Shown: in pieces, positions 54,667 through 64,000 of the stretch
How positions within the stretch are numbered: position 1 is the stretch's first letter
How the letters are laid out: each line of letters opens with the position of its first letter
Assembly (NCBI RefSeq): GCF_027943255.1
Contig: NC_072897.1
Coordinates: 39,344,044-39,408,043, forward strand
Length of the DNA: 64,000 nt
Direction: 5' to 3'
Source of the DNA: Anastrepha obliqua
Taxonomy: Eukaryota > Arthropoda > Insecta > Diptera > Tephritidae
Notes under the pieces: generated by a model
The model's database searches: none
The model's input: only the letters and a program-made list of their open reading frames with translations
Told to the model about the DNA's origin: nothing
Position numbers and translations under genes: made by a program

Positions 54667-55246
54667 TGCCCGCGGCTTCGTACATATGTATGCATCAATA
54701 TATGTACGTAAATTTGTGTATATGTACAATGCTGTGCCTATGAATGTGCGCAGCGCCTATGAGTGCGCGCTGGATTTCTTGAGAAGTCTACCGTTTTATT
54801 TTGAGCTGTCGCTAGTGAGCATACATACACACAACATATACATATGCGCATATGTATATAAATTCACAAATTTACATTTGCATATGCCATCTTCCTGTGC
54901 GCCTGGTAATGAGGCGTTTTCTATAGAGGATTTTGATTCAGTTGAAGGATTGAACAAAGTTTTACAGACACCAGACAGACAGACTAACTACATATGTATA
55001 TAATTTTGGATGATTTGGAAAAATTCAAATATATATGTAGGTCATATTAAAAAGCTACCTAACATTCTTTGCTTCTAATCACCAAGAAATTCTTATCACT
55101 GCTGCTAAATTTACATAATTCAGCCCCTCACTGTTAATTTTTGTTGAAAAATGTGTCTATGGTGAAATTGTCTTCGCGAGACGAGTACCCCTCGAAATTC
55201 CATACGTTCCTGTCATTGAGACTTCTCTATACATTAACGTTCTCTG
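54667..55246 (+). mobile_element. Element E0, right half
   Basis: It resumes TGCCCGCGGCTTCGTACATATG and parallels 58648-59220 (E5), with shared GCCATCTTCCTGTGCGCCTGG, TTCTATAGAGGATTTTGATTC and AGCTACCTAACATTCTTTGC. It ends GTCATTGAGACTTCTCTATAC, ATTAACGTTCTCTG at 55246, followed by CACTTCA (55247-55253), the same 7 bases found before 40944. Confidence 0.87.
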
Positions 55247-55253
55247 CACTTCA

Positions 55254-55984
55254 TATGAAATCTATTACAATTTCCAATTCTAAGAGGAAACAGGAAAAAA
55301 ATGTTTCATGTTTTAAATTACAATTTCAGCCAAATTTTGAAAAAAATGTTTTATAAAAGACGTATTGGGAAACCTTCTTTATCCATCGCTGCTTATGTAT
55401 GTTAGTCTCATTGTTAACGAGAGAGGGCGAGCAGCAGCCATAAAAGTAAACATGATGTATACTAAAAGGACATATGTCTGGAGATATTTTTGTTTCATTC
55501 GCCCTTTTGACAATAATTTCTCCGCTACTGCACATCGCCAATTTTGAATATGTATAACAACACGATACAACACGTTGCAACTTGCAACGTGCGCATTGGC
55601 CATAAAGGCCTAAAATATTAAACCCGCTAATGTTGGAAGAATATATGTTAATTAGTGATATCCTGTGTTACTGACTGTGTTATGACGTTTATTTGACTCT
55701 GCCTTTCTGAATGAGCTTTACTGCTTTGTTAGAAGTTTATTCAGTTCGAGAATTGTCACTGTGATGAGCATGTCAGTGTGATAGTGAGTGTTTTATTTTC
55801 GTTTTAGTCAATGAAATCCTGTTGATACATCAGTATGGAAAGGTGACTGTTTCTGAACATTTCCTCACGTGAAATAATTGCGGATTATTTTTTTAATGGA
55901 CCATGAACAAGAATTTAATATAAAATAATATATACATGTATGTATAAGAAATAATCCGTATTTTGTCTTGCAGATTTATTATTA
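55254..55984. other. Gene-free stretch right of E0
   Basis: This is the original flank of E0 (ATGAAATCTATTACAATTTCC...). ORFs here are short and run on both strands without recognised motifs. A short repeat, CAACACGATACAACACGTTGCAACTTGCAACGTG, lies at about 55558-55591 and contains the hairpin ACGTTGC-AACTT-GCAACGT. Confidence 0.5.
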
Positions 55985-56215
55985 AACGAAAATTAGACTT
56001 CTGTTAGGTGTTTGGCCGAGCTCCTTTTCCTATTTGTGGTGTGAGTCTTGATGTTGTTCCACAAATGGAGGGACCTACAGTTTCAAGCCGACTCCGAACG
56101 GCAGATATTTTTTATGAGGAGCTTTTTCATGGCTGAAATACACTCGGAGGTTTGCCATTGCCCGCCGCTATTAGAAAAATGGCGACCGCTATTAGAAAAA
56201 TGTTTTTTTTTTTAA
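55985..56215 (-). mobile_element. tRNA-derived SINE, copy 5 (head missing)
   Basis: It contains AGGTGTTTGGCCGAGCTCC, TATTTGTGGTGTGAGTCTTG, GTTGTTCCACAAATGGAGGG, CCGACTCCGAACGGCAGATA and TTTGCCATTGCCCGCC. The CGCTATTAGAAAAATG segment is locally doubled (about 56165-56210). The tRNA-like head with boxes A and B, expected to the right, is absent. It is the best-preserved body copy in the window. Confidence 0.82.
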
Positions 56216-56410
56216 TTTTGCTTAGACTCCTATTACGGAGTACAGCAATCTATTACTTTTTTGATCATCGCTTTAGTACGCTGCTGCGATTGATTCTGGC
56301 AACACTGCTTCCCGCAATAAAAAAGTACAGTTTAAACTATTAATATTAGAGTTTTCTGGCAAATGTATTTTCTAGTTTTAGAAATTCTTATATGAGAAGA
56401 TTAATTAGTA

Positions 56411-57610
56411 ATGAATAGTCAGCTGAATAGTCGGATGAATAGTCAGCATCCGCTTTATAAATGCGATCATGAAGAAAATCGCACAAAAGTATGCGCTCTT
56501 TGTTGGAAAAAAATTATTTTCCAAAATAAACCTTCCCATCATTTCTTGCTATCTGAAAAACATATTGAAGTTATAAAAAAGCACATTAATGGTGAATTTA
56601 ATATTTATAATAGTAAATTCCCAAAAAGTTTATGTAGCTCTTGCCGACTAACTGTAAATGAATATTGAAATGATATTTTCAAAAGACCTTGTCCAACTAT
56701 GCCCAATTACGAGGATCTTAAATTATCAAAAGAAACAAGAACGCTGGGCTGTAATTGTTACATCTGTCTAACAGCACGAGTTACGAGTCATAAGAAACAA
56801 AAAAAAGGAAGAGGTCAAATTAGGGATTTCTCTATAAACATTGACGTAAACAAGTGTTTTGATGATACTTCGCAACAAAAAGATTTACTTTCTAAAAATG
56901 AGGCAAAGGCAACTAAACCGAGAACTTCTACTGAGTTATGTAACAGTTGTTTTCAACAAATAGGTAAAGGCATATCACATTCTTGCAGAGGTCCTTCTAC
57001 TTCTAATGCTCGTAAGAATGTTTTGAATATAGTACAAAAGTTACCCGAGAAACAGCAGAACCAAATAATAACTAAAATTTTGAAAAAAAAAATATCCAAC
57101 AATGATAACGAAGATAAAGATGAGCTCGTGTTAAATACTCTGGGATCGAAGGTTCGGGTAACTTTTAATAAAAAAAAAGAAAAAGAATTAAGATTTTCTG
57201 CCGAAAGATTAGACAATTTCCAAGCTAATACTGGATCGTCTACAAATGATATGAAAAAATTGGCTAACTTCATTCGTAGTTCTGCTGGTAGAAACTCAGT
57301 TCCCAAGAATTACAATCAACATTTGTATGAAAAATCTAATATCCTGGAACACATTTATAAAGAAGGTTTCTACGAATTCGAAACAGGTATTAAACAGAGA
57401 CCAGTTGTGTATGCTACTGCATCAGAACTCGTAGACTTTGTCTTTGAAAATTGAAACATTGAACATATTGAACAATCAAAAATAAAAGTAATGGCAGATG
57501 GAGGACAAGATTTCTTCAAAGTTTCTCTTTCAATATCAATTCCAGAAGACGACTTGAAAGAAAATGACTTGGATAAAAGTAAAAATGTTTCAACTTACTC
57601 TACTGATTGA
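56411..57610 (+). pseudogene. Cysteine-rich transposase-like protein with in-frame TGA stops
   Basis: A single frame of about 400 codons is broken only by TGA at 56666-56668, 57452-57454 and 57608-57610. Visible in order are zinc-type clusters, VCALCWK (about residue 29), LCSSCRL (about 78), LGCNCYICL (about 114) and LCNSCFQQIGKGISHSC (about 177). Then come a conserved-looking helical part (NILNIVQKLPEKQQNQIITKI, by frame), LRFSAERLDNFQ, IRSSAGRNSVPKNY and LVDFVFEN. The final IKVMADGGQDFFKVSLSI (Asp codon 57497-57499) has the look of a first catalytic Asp on a beta strand. The protein is cut there and no later acidic residue is available. I have an impression of similar unclassified proteins in other animals, but I cannot name the superfamily. 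It precedes E5 on the same strand and may be its transposase. Confidence 0.5.
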
Positions 57611-59220
57611 AGTATGGCAAATAAACGTATTGATTGATTTAATTTACCTCTCACATTTTGGTATGTGCGTTTTAGTAAACTAAACTAACTAAGTAAAACT
57701 AACAAATTTGATGAAAATTTTTACTAATTTTTTGAGTCGAAATTAATTCATAGCATACAAGTGTTTTGGTATATCGACATATGTATTTACATTTGAATAT
57801 GCATTTATTTGTTCCTTTGGCAAACCAAATTTTTTTCAATTTACATTTTATTACAGGGAATAATAATATACATACATTTGTATGTACATATGCATTTTCT
57901 AGATAGTATAAAACTTTAAAATAAATAAAGGAAAACTTCAAAGAAACGTATTTGCATATATGGGACAACTAAGTTCAATTGCATCTTTATTAAATATAGT
58001 GTTGCACGCATATGTGTGCACTGAATCAACATGACCTACCTCACGAGCATCGCCTTATATTTCATGTAAATAACCGAATGATCAAATTCCTGCCTCACAA
58101 ACGCAAAACAAATTTCTTTTGAAATTCATGTACATACATGGTGCCCATATCCCTGCAAACAAATCAAAAAATTCTGTATACAAAACGCTTCATTACCAGG
58201 CACACAGAAAGATGGCATATGCAAATATAAATATGTGAATTGAATTCAAGCTAAACAATGCTTATTAATATACACATATGCATGCACATACAACCGCACA
58301 CACAAGGCACTCACTTTATTCCTCAAAATGCGTATACGCCTAGCGACTACAAGAACAAAATGCAGTCATAGACGCAGGCGTAGCGGCTATCATTCTAGTT
58401 GCCATAGCGCTGAATAGTCGCGGCGGCGCCGAACAGTTTCAACTATTGTACTGTACAACAAAAACTCATCATCAAAAAATGCATTGATAAATTCGAGCTC
58501 ATACTTCTAAGAGCAAGAACTTTCATTCATAAAACGAGCCGCCCATATGTCAATTTTCTCGACAATTCGAAAATAGTCAATATTGGAATATTTCGCGTAG
58601 AATTATTTGCCACTATTTGATAAATCTTGAATTTTTGTCAAGTGGAGTGCCCGCGGCTTCGTACATATGTATGCATCAATATATGTACGTAAATATGTGT
58701 ATATGTACAATGCTGTGCCTATGAATGTGCGCTGCGCCTTTGAATGCGCGCTGGATTTCTTGAGAAGTTTTACCGTTTTATTTTGAGCTGTGGCTGGTGA
58801 GCATACATACACACAGCATATACATATGCGCAAATGTATATAAATTCACAAATTTACATTTGCATATGCCATCTTCCTGTGCGCCTGGTAATGAAGCGTT
58901 TTCTATAGAGGATTTTGATTCAGTTGAAGGGATCAACAAAGTTTTACTGAACCAGACAGACAGACCTAACATATGTATATAATTTTGGATGATTTGGAAA
59001 ATTCAAATATATAGGTCATATTAAAAAGCTACCTAACATTCTTTGCTTCTAATCACCAACAAATTCTTATCGACTGCTGCTAAATTTACATAATTCAGCC
59101 CCTTGCTGTTAACTTTTGGTGAAAAATGTGGCTGTGGTGTACCACGCGCGCAAAACGAGTGCCCCTGAAAACTGCTTACTTTCCAGTCATTGAGACTTCT
59201 CTATACATTAACGTTCTCTG
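57611..59220 (+). mobile_element. Element E5 of the CAGAGAACGTT family (3' part)
   Basis: From TTTAATTTACCTCTCACATT (about 57637) it follows the E0/C1 order through to the right terminus GTCATTGAGACTTCTCTATAC..., ending CGTTCTCTG at 59220. Unlike E0 it is uninterrupted: the AAGTGGAGTGCCCGCGG site (58638) shows the state before the 11.6-kb insertion, and 57905-57920 shows the state before the piggyBac-type insertion. The left terminus is not found. Where E0 and C1 have their first about 350 bp, E5 has the transposase-like frame 56411-57610 instead. Confidence 0.85.
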
Positions 59221-59590
59221 CATACATATGTACGGAGCCGCGGCCACTCGACTTGACAAAAATTCAAGGTTTACCAAATATTGGCAAATATTTCTACGCG
59301 AAATATTCCATTCTTGACTATTTTCGTCGAATATGGATTGACATATGGGCGACTCGTTTTATGAATGAAAATACTTTGCTCCTAGAACTATGAGCTTGAA
59401 TTTATCAATGAATTTTTTCATGATGAATTTTTTTTGTACTGTACAATAGTTGAAAATGTTCAGCGCCGCCGTGACTATTTGAGACTGTTCAGCACCATGG
59501 CAACTAGAACAATGGCCGCTACGGCTACGTCTATTAAGGCATTTTCTTCTTGTAGTCGCTCTGCACAGAATTTAAGTTTTGGAAACACAT
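59221..59590 (-). mobile_element. Inverted fragment of the CAGAGAACGTT family
   Basis: CATACATATGTACGGAGCCGCGGCCACTCGACTTGACAAAAATTC is the reverse complement of the segment at about 58625-58675. The match continues (CAATAGTTGAAAATGTTCAG..., GGCCGCTACGGCTACGTC, TTGTAGTCGCTC) to the equivalent of 58340, near 59590. It abuts E5's right terminus directly, so E5 and this fragment form a tail-to-middle inverted pair. It is cut on the right by RTE copy C's target site. Confidence 0.8.
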
Positions 59591-59605
59591 AATAATGGAC
59601 GGTAG

Positions 59606-60427
59606 ATGTTATCTGTACAATTGTTGGCGTATGCCGATGATATTGACATCATCGGCCTTAACAACCGCGCTGTTAGTTCTGCCTTCTCCAAACTGGATAA
59701 AGAGGCAAAGCGAATAGGTTTGGTGGTGAATGAGGACAAAACGAAGTACCTCCTGTCTTCAAACAAACAGTCGGCGCACTCGCGTATCGGCACCCACGTC
59801 ACTGTGGACAGTTATAATTTTGAGGTTGTAAAAGACTTCGTGTATTTAGGAACCAGCATTAACACCGATAACAATGTCAGCCTTGAAATCCAACGTAGAA
59901 TCTCTCTTGCCAACAAGTGCTACTTTGGACTAAGTAGGCAATTGAGCAGTAAAGTCCTCTCTCGACGAACAAAACTAACACTCTACAAGACTCTCATCAT
60001 GCCCGTCCTAACGTATGGCGCAGAAGCTTGGACGATGACAACATCCGATGAAGCGACGCTTGGAGTGTTCGAGAGAAAGATTCTGCGTAAGATTTTTGGA
60101 CCTTTGCACGTTGGCAACGGCGAATATCGCAGACGATGGAACGATGAGCTGTATGAGCTTTACGACGACATAGACATAGCGCAGCGAATAAAGATCCAGC
60201 GGCTTCGTTGGCTGGGTCATGTCGTCCGAATGGATACAAACGCTCCGGCTTTGAAAGTATTTGATGCGGTACCAGCTGGTGGTAGCAGAGGAAGAGGAAG
60301 GCCTCCTCTGCGTTGGAAAGATCAGGTGGAGAAGGACTTGGCTTCACTTGGTGTGTCCAATTGGCGCCGGTTAGCACGAGAAAGAAACGACTGGCGCTCT
60401 TTGTTAATCTCGGCCAAAATCGCGTAA
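59606..60427 (+). CDS. RTE reverse transcriptase, C-terminal part (open)
   Basis: From LLAYADDIDIIGLNN the frame is open without interruption to the TAA at 60425-60427, about 270 codons. It covers the catalytic YADD box, the RT thumb (NEDKTKYLLSS, VYLGTSINTDNNVS), RRTKLTLYKTLIMPVLTYGAE and the RTE C-terminus (RLRWLGHVVRM, GRGRPPLRWKDQVEKDL). It is the intact reference for this part of copies A and B, which carry a TAG and a frameshift here. The first codons come from the target site, and the protein lacks the endonuclease and the RT fingers, so it is not functional. Confidence 0.85.
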   Translation: MLSVQLLAYADDIDIIGLNNRAVSSAFSKLDKEAKRIGLVVNEDKTKYLLSSNKQSAHSRIGTHVTVDSYNFEVVKDFVYLGTSINTDNNVSLEIQRRISLANKCYFGLSRQLSSKVLSRRTKLTLYKTLIMPVLTYGAEAWTMTTSDEATLGVFERKILRKIFGPLHVGNGEYRRRWNDELYELYDDIDIAQRIKIQRLRWLGHVVRMDTNAPALKVFDAVPAGGSRGRGRPPLRWKDQVEKDLASLGVSNWRRLARERNDWRSLLISAKIA

Positions 60428-60453
60428 GCGGTTATAGCGCCAATTAAGAAGAG
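59616..60453 (+). mobile_element. RTE-type retrotransposon, copy C, with 12-bp target duplication
   Basis: AGATGTTATCTG occurs at 59604-59615 and again at 60454-60465, bracketing an insert that starts TACAATTGTTGGCGTATGCC (inside RT, 5'-truncated). It ends with the family tail AGCGCCAATTAAGAAG plus AG. Five-prime truncation and a 12-bp target duplication are what target-primed reverse transcription produces. Confidence 0.94.
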
Positions 60454-60465
60454 AGATGTTATCTG

Positions 60466-60619
60466 CATTCAGCACTTTGTAGTATATGAATATACATATC
60501 TACATAAACTTTAAAAATTACAACATATTATTGAATACTAACACTTGATGTAAATGAATGGTTTACAAAGTTAATTTTTTATGTGGATATATTGAAATAA
60601 TTTTTATAATACGGGTATA
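60466..60619. other. Short A/T-rich spacer
   Basis: Nothing is recognised between RTE copy C and the mariner at 60620. Confidence 0.5.
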
Positions 60620-61809
60620 TTAGGTGTGCTACTAAGTTCTCGCTGTGTGTCAATAGATACCGCCAGCAGTGTGTGCTAGTCGATTCTAACATAACCAAAA
60701 GGTCATAAACCAAGCTTAGACACATTAGTGATTTTGTTTTGGTATCATATACTTTTGGTTTTGTGAAAATGTCTGATTTTGTGCCAAATAATCGTCATTT
60801 GCGGGAAGTCTTGATTTTCCTCTTTCATTTGAAAACACGGCGGCTGAAGCGCATCGAGAGCTACAAAAATTTATGGAGATGCTGCTTTAAGTGAAACCGT
60901 CCGCGTGAAGGACGGCCGAAAACTTTCGAAGACACTGAATTGGAGGCATTCCTCAATGAAGATCCGTGTCAAACGCAGGAAGAGTTTGCTTCAGTATTAG
61001 GAGTTACCCGCCTATCCATTTCCTAGCGATTGCATGCTTTGGGAATGATTCAGCAACAGGAGACTTTGGTTCTTATGAGTTAAAACCAAAGACGTTTTTT
61101 CGCCTGTGGACAACTGCTCCAGCGGCAAAAACGTAAGGGTTTTCTTCATCGCATCGTGACGGGTGATGAAAAATGGATTCATTATAGCAATCCAAAGAAA
61201 AGAAAGTGATGGGGACTACCCGGTCATGCTTCCACGCCGTCGTCCCGGCCGAATATTCACGCTGCGAAGGTTATGCTATGTATTTGCTGGGACCAAGTTG
61301 GTGTTATTTATTATGAACTGTTAAAACTAAGCGAAACCATCACTGGGGATCGGTATCGACTTTAATTGATGCGATTGAGCCGAGCACTGCGCGAGAAGCT
61401 GCCGCAATACGTGGAGAGGCATGAAAAAGTGATTCTACAGCATGACAACGCTCGTCCTCACGTTGCCAAACCCGTTAAAGCCTACCTGGAAACACGAAAA
61501 TGGGAAATACTACCCCACCCGCCATATTCTCCAGATGTTGCGCGTCCGATTATCACCTGTTCCGATCGACGGCACATGGTCTAGCTTACCAGCAGTTCCA
61601 TTTATATGAAGACATCAAAAAATGGGTTGGTCCGTGGATAGCCTCAAAAGATGAAGAGTTTTACCACGACGGTATACGAGATCTACCAGAAAGATGGGAA
61701 AAAGTAGTAGCCAGCGATGGGTAATACTTTCAACGATTCACTTGTAACCATTTTTTCAGAATATAGTTGTATTTTCATAAAATAAAAACAGCGAGAACTT
61801 AATACTTAA
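60620..61809 (+). mobile_element. Mariner element, near full-length
   Basis: The left end TTAGGTGTGCTACTAAGTTC (60620 on, continuing TCGCTGTG) and the reverse complement of the right end (TTAAGTATTAAGTTCTCGCTG, from 61809) form imperfect inverted repeats. Both abut TA (60618-60619 and 61810-61811). The right repeat has lost about 4 bases. Its 1,190 bp is slightly short of a complete mariner. Confidence 0.87.
60769..61723 (+). pseudogene. Mariner transposase (DD34D), broken
   Basis: ATG 60769 (MSDFVPNNRHLREVLIFLFH) opens a degraded HTH region, followed by GRPKTFEDTELEAFLNEDPC, the linker, and HRIVTGDEKWIHYSNPKKRK with the first Asp, then TGA. Frame 61366-61584 has KVILQHDNARPHVAKPVKAYL (second Asp) and HPPYSPDVA. 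A frame change splits the third Asp block: ASDYHLFRS reads in frame 61500-61724, which runs to the normal end WEKVVASDG. Spacing between the second and third Asp is 34. At least five lesions are present. Confidence 0.85.
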
Positions 61810-61954
61810 TATCCATACAATTTAGTTAATTATATACTTAAAATTTCTCATTCATGCATGCATATATAGTACATAAATATTTAGAATTAATTTATTCATC
61901 TCACAAGAAATAATCCATTTGCGCATGCAAAATGCCGACGGCAAATAAGCATGA

Positions 61955-62573
61955 GAGTAAAGCCATGTCAAGTGATCCTCGAAAATTTTACTAAGTCACG
62001 GATTTTAGGGCAAGATGTCTCGTTGTGTAGTCAACTACAACGCTGTTCTATAAATATTTCGCGCAAATTCCAATTTTAGCAATTGTTATTAACAATTAAA
62101 GTTTTAAGCAAAATTAAATTGAAAAATTAATTACTCCAAAACTACAATAGATAATGACGTGAAATTTTGCATACCATTCAAGTATTGTTTGTACTATTTT
62201 TCAAGTGTTAATAGCTCTTTTTATTGTGACAAATAGATAAATAAATAATAAATTTTTGTAATCAGTTGCATTTTTTCATGTTTTCTTCACGCTGTTAAAC
62301 AATCGGACTTACGCATAATTGTGCGGAAAACGCTTACCTTAAATAATCTGAAAATAGAATTTTGTACTTTTACTCCATTTCCGAGATATTGACTGTTTTG
62401 TAACTTGATGCGCTCGACGGTGGCATTGTTGCCACCGGCTGATCGGTCGCGCGGCGGCTTGAGGGACCGCGCAAACTGAACATGACCTTGACCATGACTA
62501 CACAACGAGACATCTTGCCCTAAAATCCGTGACTTAGTGAAATTTTCGAGGATCACTTGACATGGCTTTACTC
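61955..62573. mobile_element. 619-bp MITE with 78-bp inverted repeats
   Basis: The left arm 61955-62032 (GAGTAAAGCCATGTCAAGTG... to ...GTTGTGTAGTC) and the right arm 62496-62573 are reverse complements with a single mismatch (TTTTACT against TTTCACT). ATGA lies on each side (61951-61954 and 62574-62577), a 4-bp target duplication. The interior has no coding region. The near-identity of the arms suggests a young insertion. Superfamily not assigned. Confidence 0.92.
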
Positions 62574-62639
62574 ATGAAAGAAAAATATTGAAGTCTGCTG
62601 TTAATTTTTTTTGCCTAACACCAAATCATGGCATTTTAC

Positions 62640-62820
62640 ATTTCAATGCAAACGCTATATTTATTTCTGTTGACTACGTTCCGCTATGTTAACTCTCTTA
62701 TGTTAAATTTTCAAAGGCTGTGGTGAAATAATAAAAAATTCTTAGCCGCGTTTTGTTAGCATTTGACATTTAAGCTGCTCATTCGTTCCTGAGTCTTCTC
62801 TATGAATTTACGTTCTCTTC
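62640..62820 (+). repeat. Degenerate right terminus of the CAGAGAACGTT family
   Basis: TCATTCGTTCCTGAGTCTTC, then TCTATGAATTTACGTTCTCT, parallels the family right end (GTCATTGAGACTTCTCTATA, CATTAACGTTCTCTG). The preceding about 130 bp has weak similarity (GGCTGTGGTG, CGCGTTTTG). It is an old, mutated copy or relative. Confidence 0.55.
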
Positions 62821-62869
62821 TGCTTTGTTAGTGTGCGCATATACATATGTATGTACGTATATGTATACA

Positions 62870-63603
62870 TATGCAAAATTTCGCCTGTTAAAACGCGTTC
62901 CCGAAAGAAAAAAATCGCACGGACCCACATCAGGAATTCGATGGTCGTTGGATTGTATTCGTTTCGTAGTTGGTCAAAAATTCTGGGATAGAGATGCACT
63001 GTGCGGCGGTGCGTTATCATGTTTCAAAATTCACTAGTTGTATACCCAAAAGTCACTTTTTTTACCGTTGTAATCAACGAAAACCATGTTTACGGTTTAC
63101 GCTCTCTTTTTTGACTGAAAACGACGTGATTGTTTTGGCCTTGGTACTCATAAGCCCACGTCTCGTTTCCAGTAATGGTGCGTTTGATGAATGTTGAGTC
63201 GGATTCAGCTTCGGAAATCCTGTATTTGGTTATATCGGCCTGCCACTTAGTCTTTTTTGCATGAAATTCAGGTCCTTTGAGACCAACTTCATTTGAAATC
63301 ATTAACTACAATATCTTGACCCGGTCCATAAGCAATCAACTTTTCTTTCACTTTATAGATGTTTTTCTCAGTTTTCGATGTCGACGGCCTGCCACTTAGT
63401 TCATAGTCCTCGATGGATTCACGATCTCTTGTGAAGCGTTCATGCAATTCGTAAGCGGCTGTTTAGTTTAAAGTATCATTATCGAAACAGGCTCCCAACA
63501 TTTCTAAGGTTTTCGCACAATTGAGTTCATTTTTAACGCAAAATTTAATACAAACTCGCTGTTGCAATGCCAAATCCGTTTTTAAAACTGTAAACAATCG
63601 CAT
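62870..63603 (-). pseudogene. Mariner transposase relic
   Basis: ATG 63603 gives MRLFTVLKTDLALQQRVCIK, FCVKNELNCAKTLEML and, after a stop, ELHERFTRDRESIEDYELSGRPSTSK: the HTH region and the conserved SGRPSTSKT linker. Frame 63302-63090 has TITGNETWAYEYQG, in which the first catalytic Asp of GDETW has become Asn. Further left, in another frame, are KHDNAPPHSAS (second Asp, about 63025) and VGPCDFFLSG (third Asp block, about 62920). Many stops are present, and no terminal repeats could be identified. Confidence 0.78.
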
Positions 63604-64000
63604 TTACTCCTGATGGTGTAAAATTTACAAATGCCAAGCAAATTCACACACAAAAAAACACAGAACTCAAATTAGTGGACTTAGAGCGTCACCTGGCGGT
63701 TGTTTCTAGAATTTTTTGATTACGGTGGTATGATATGACTTAGAATGTGATAAAGCAGTATTTGTCAAATTATAGGCATATATAAATAAATAAAACGTTA
63801 AAAAAATAGTCAAGATATCAATAGATGAGTTCGTTAAGTATGGAATTTTTTAACAAGAAATTGCAAATAACATTATTTTAAATTGTATTCAATCATACCC
63901 ACAACTTACACTAAATAATTTGTCGATTATAATTTCAATGTAATACCGCGATAACACACAAAAAATTCATCTACCAAAGCAGAAACGAACGGTGCCCAAG
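63604..64000. other. A/T-rich right flank, no gene
   Basis: It follows the mariner start codon. The mariner's terminal repeat should lie within the first about 150 bp but is not evident. No ORF or repeat of note is seen to the window end. Confidence 0.45.

Overview
This window is eukaryotic and looks like heterochromatin-like or intergenic DNA from a higher dipteran, most probably a tephritid fruit fly. The reasons are the AT-rich background with many TACATATGTATGTA-type simple repeats, a DD41D 'rosa'-type mariner (a type described from Ceratitis), errantivirus LTR elements with LTRs starting AGTTAAC, RTE- and jockey-type non-LTR elements, and many Tc1/mariner relics. I found no host protein gene, tRNA or rRNA that I can defend. 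Almost everything recognisable is a mobile element, and nearly every coding region is broken by stops, frameshifts or deletions.

Layout. 1-1.73 kb: 3' part of an RTE-type retrotransposon. 1.73-2.2 kb: fragment of an unrecognised reverse-strand protein. 2.45-2.93 kb: 113-bp tandem array. 3.1-6.5 kb: maT-like and mariner relics, two copies of a tRNA-derived SINE and a 1.3-kb Tc1-like element with TA duplications. 6.5-14.8 kb: mostly AT-rich sequence without genes, holding a long foldback at 8.3-8.5 kb, two more SINE copies and a 590-bp inverted-repeat element. 14.8-18.0 kb: mariner, rosa-like and Tc1-like relics. 18.0-26.9 kb: a jockey-type element split by a forward errantivirus (gag, pol, env, 3' LTR). 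27.07-28.23 kb: a Tc1-like relic joined to the end of the 12-kb inverted-repeat family. 28.8-37.9 kb: a reverse-strand errantivirus with both LTRs, whose 3' LTR carries an RTE copy and whose env carries a 1,275-bp mariner. 38.3-40.8 kb: an element with a two-length (120/129 bp) minisatellite.

40.9-59.6 kb is the most unusual part. A family of elements with termini CAGAGAACGTTAAATATAG is nested inside itself. One copy (E0, 40944-55246, flanked by CACTTCA) was invaded by an 11.6-kb complex (43081-54659, flanked by AGTCGAG). That complex consists of three ~3.5-4.0-kb units, two head-to-tail and the third inverted. Unit C1 carries one THAP-domain ORF, C2 a different THAP ORF with a coiled coil, and C3 neither. 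A fourth copy (E5, 56.4-59.2 kb) is joined to a cysteine-rich, transposase-like reading frame broken only by TGA codons. Both target duplications look 7 bp long.

59.2-64 kb: an inverted fragment of the same family, an RTE 3' fragment with a clear 12-bp target duplication, two mariner relics, and a 619-bp MITE with 78-bp inverted repeats and an ATGA duplication.

The nesting gives a relative history. Jockey is older than the forward errantivirus. The reverse errantivirus is older than both its RTE and its mariner insertions. E0 is older than the 11.6-kb complex and than the piggyBac-type MITE inside E0. No element shown here could be autonomous as it stands.
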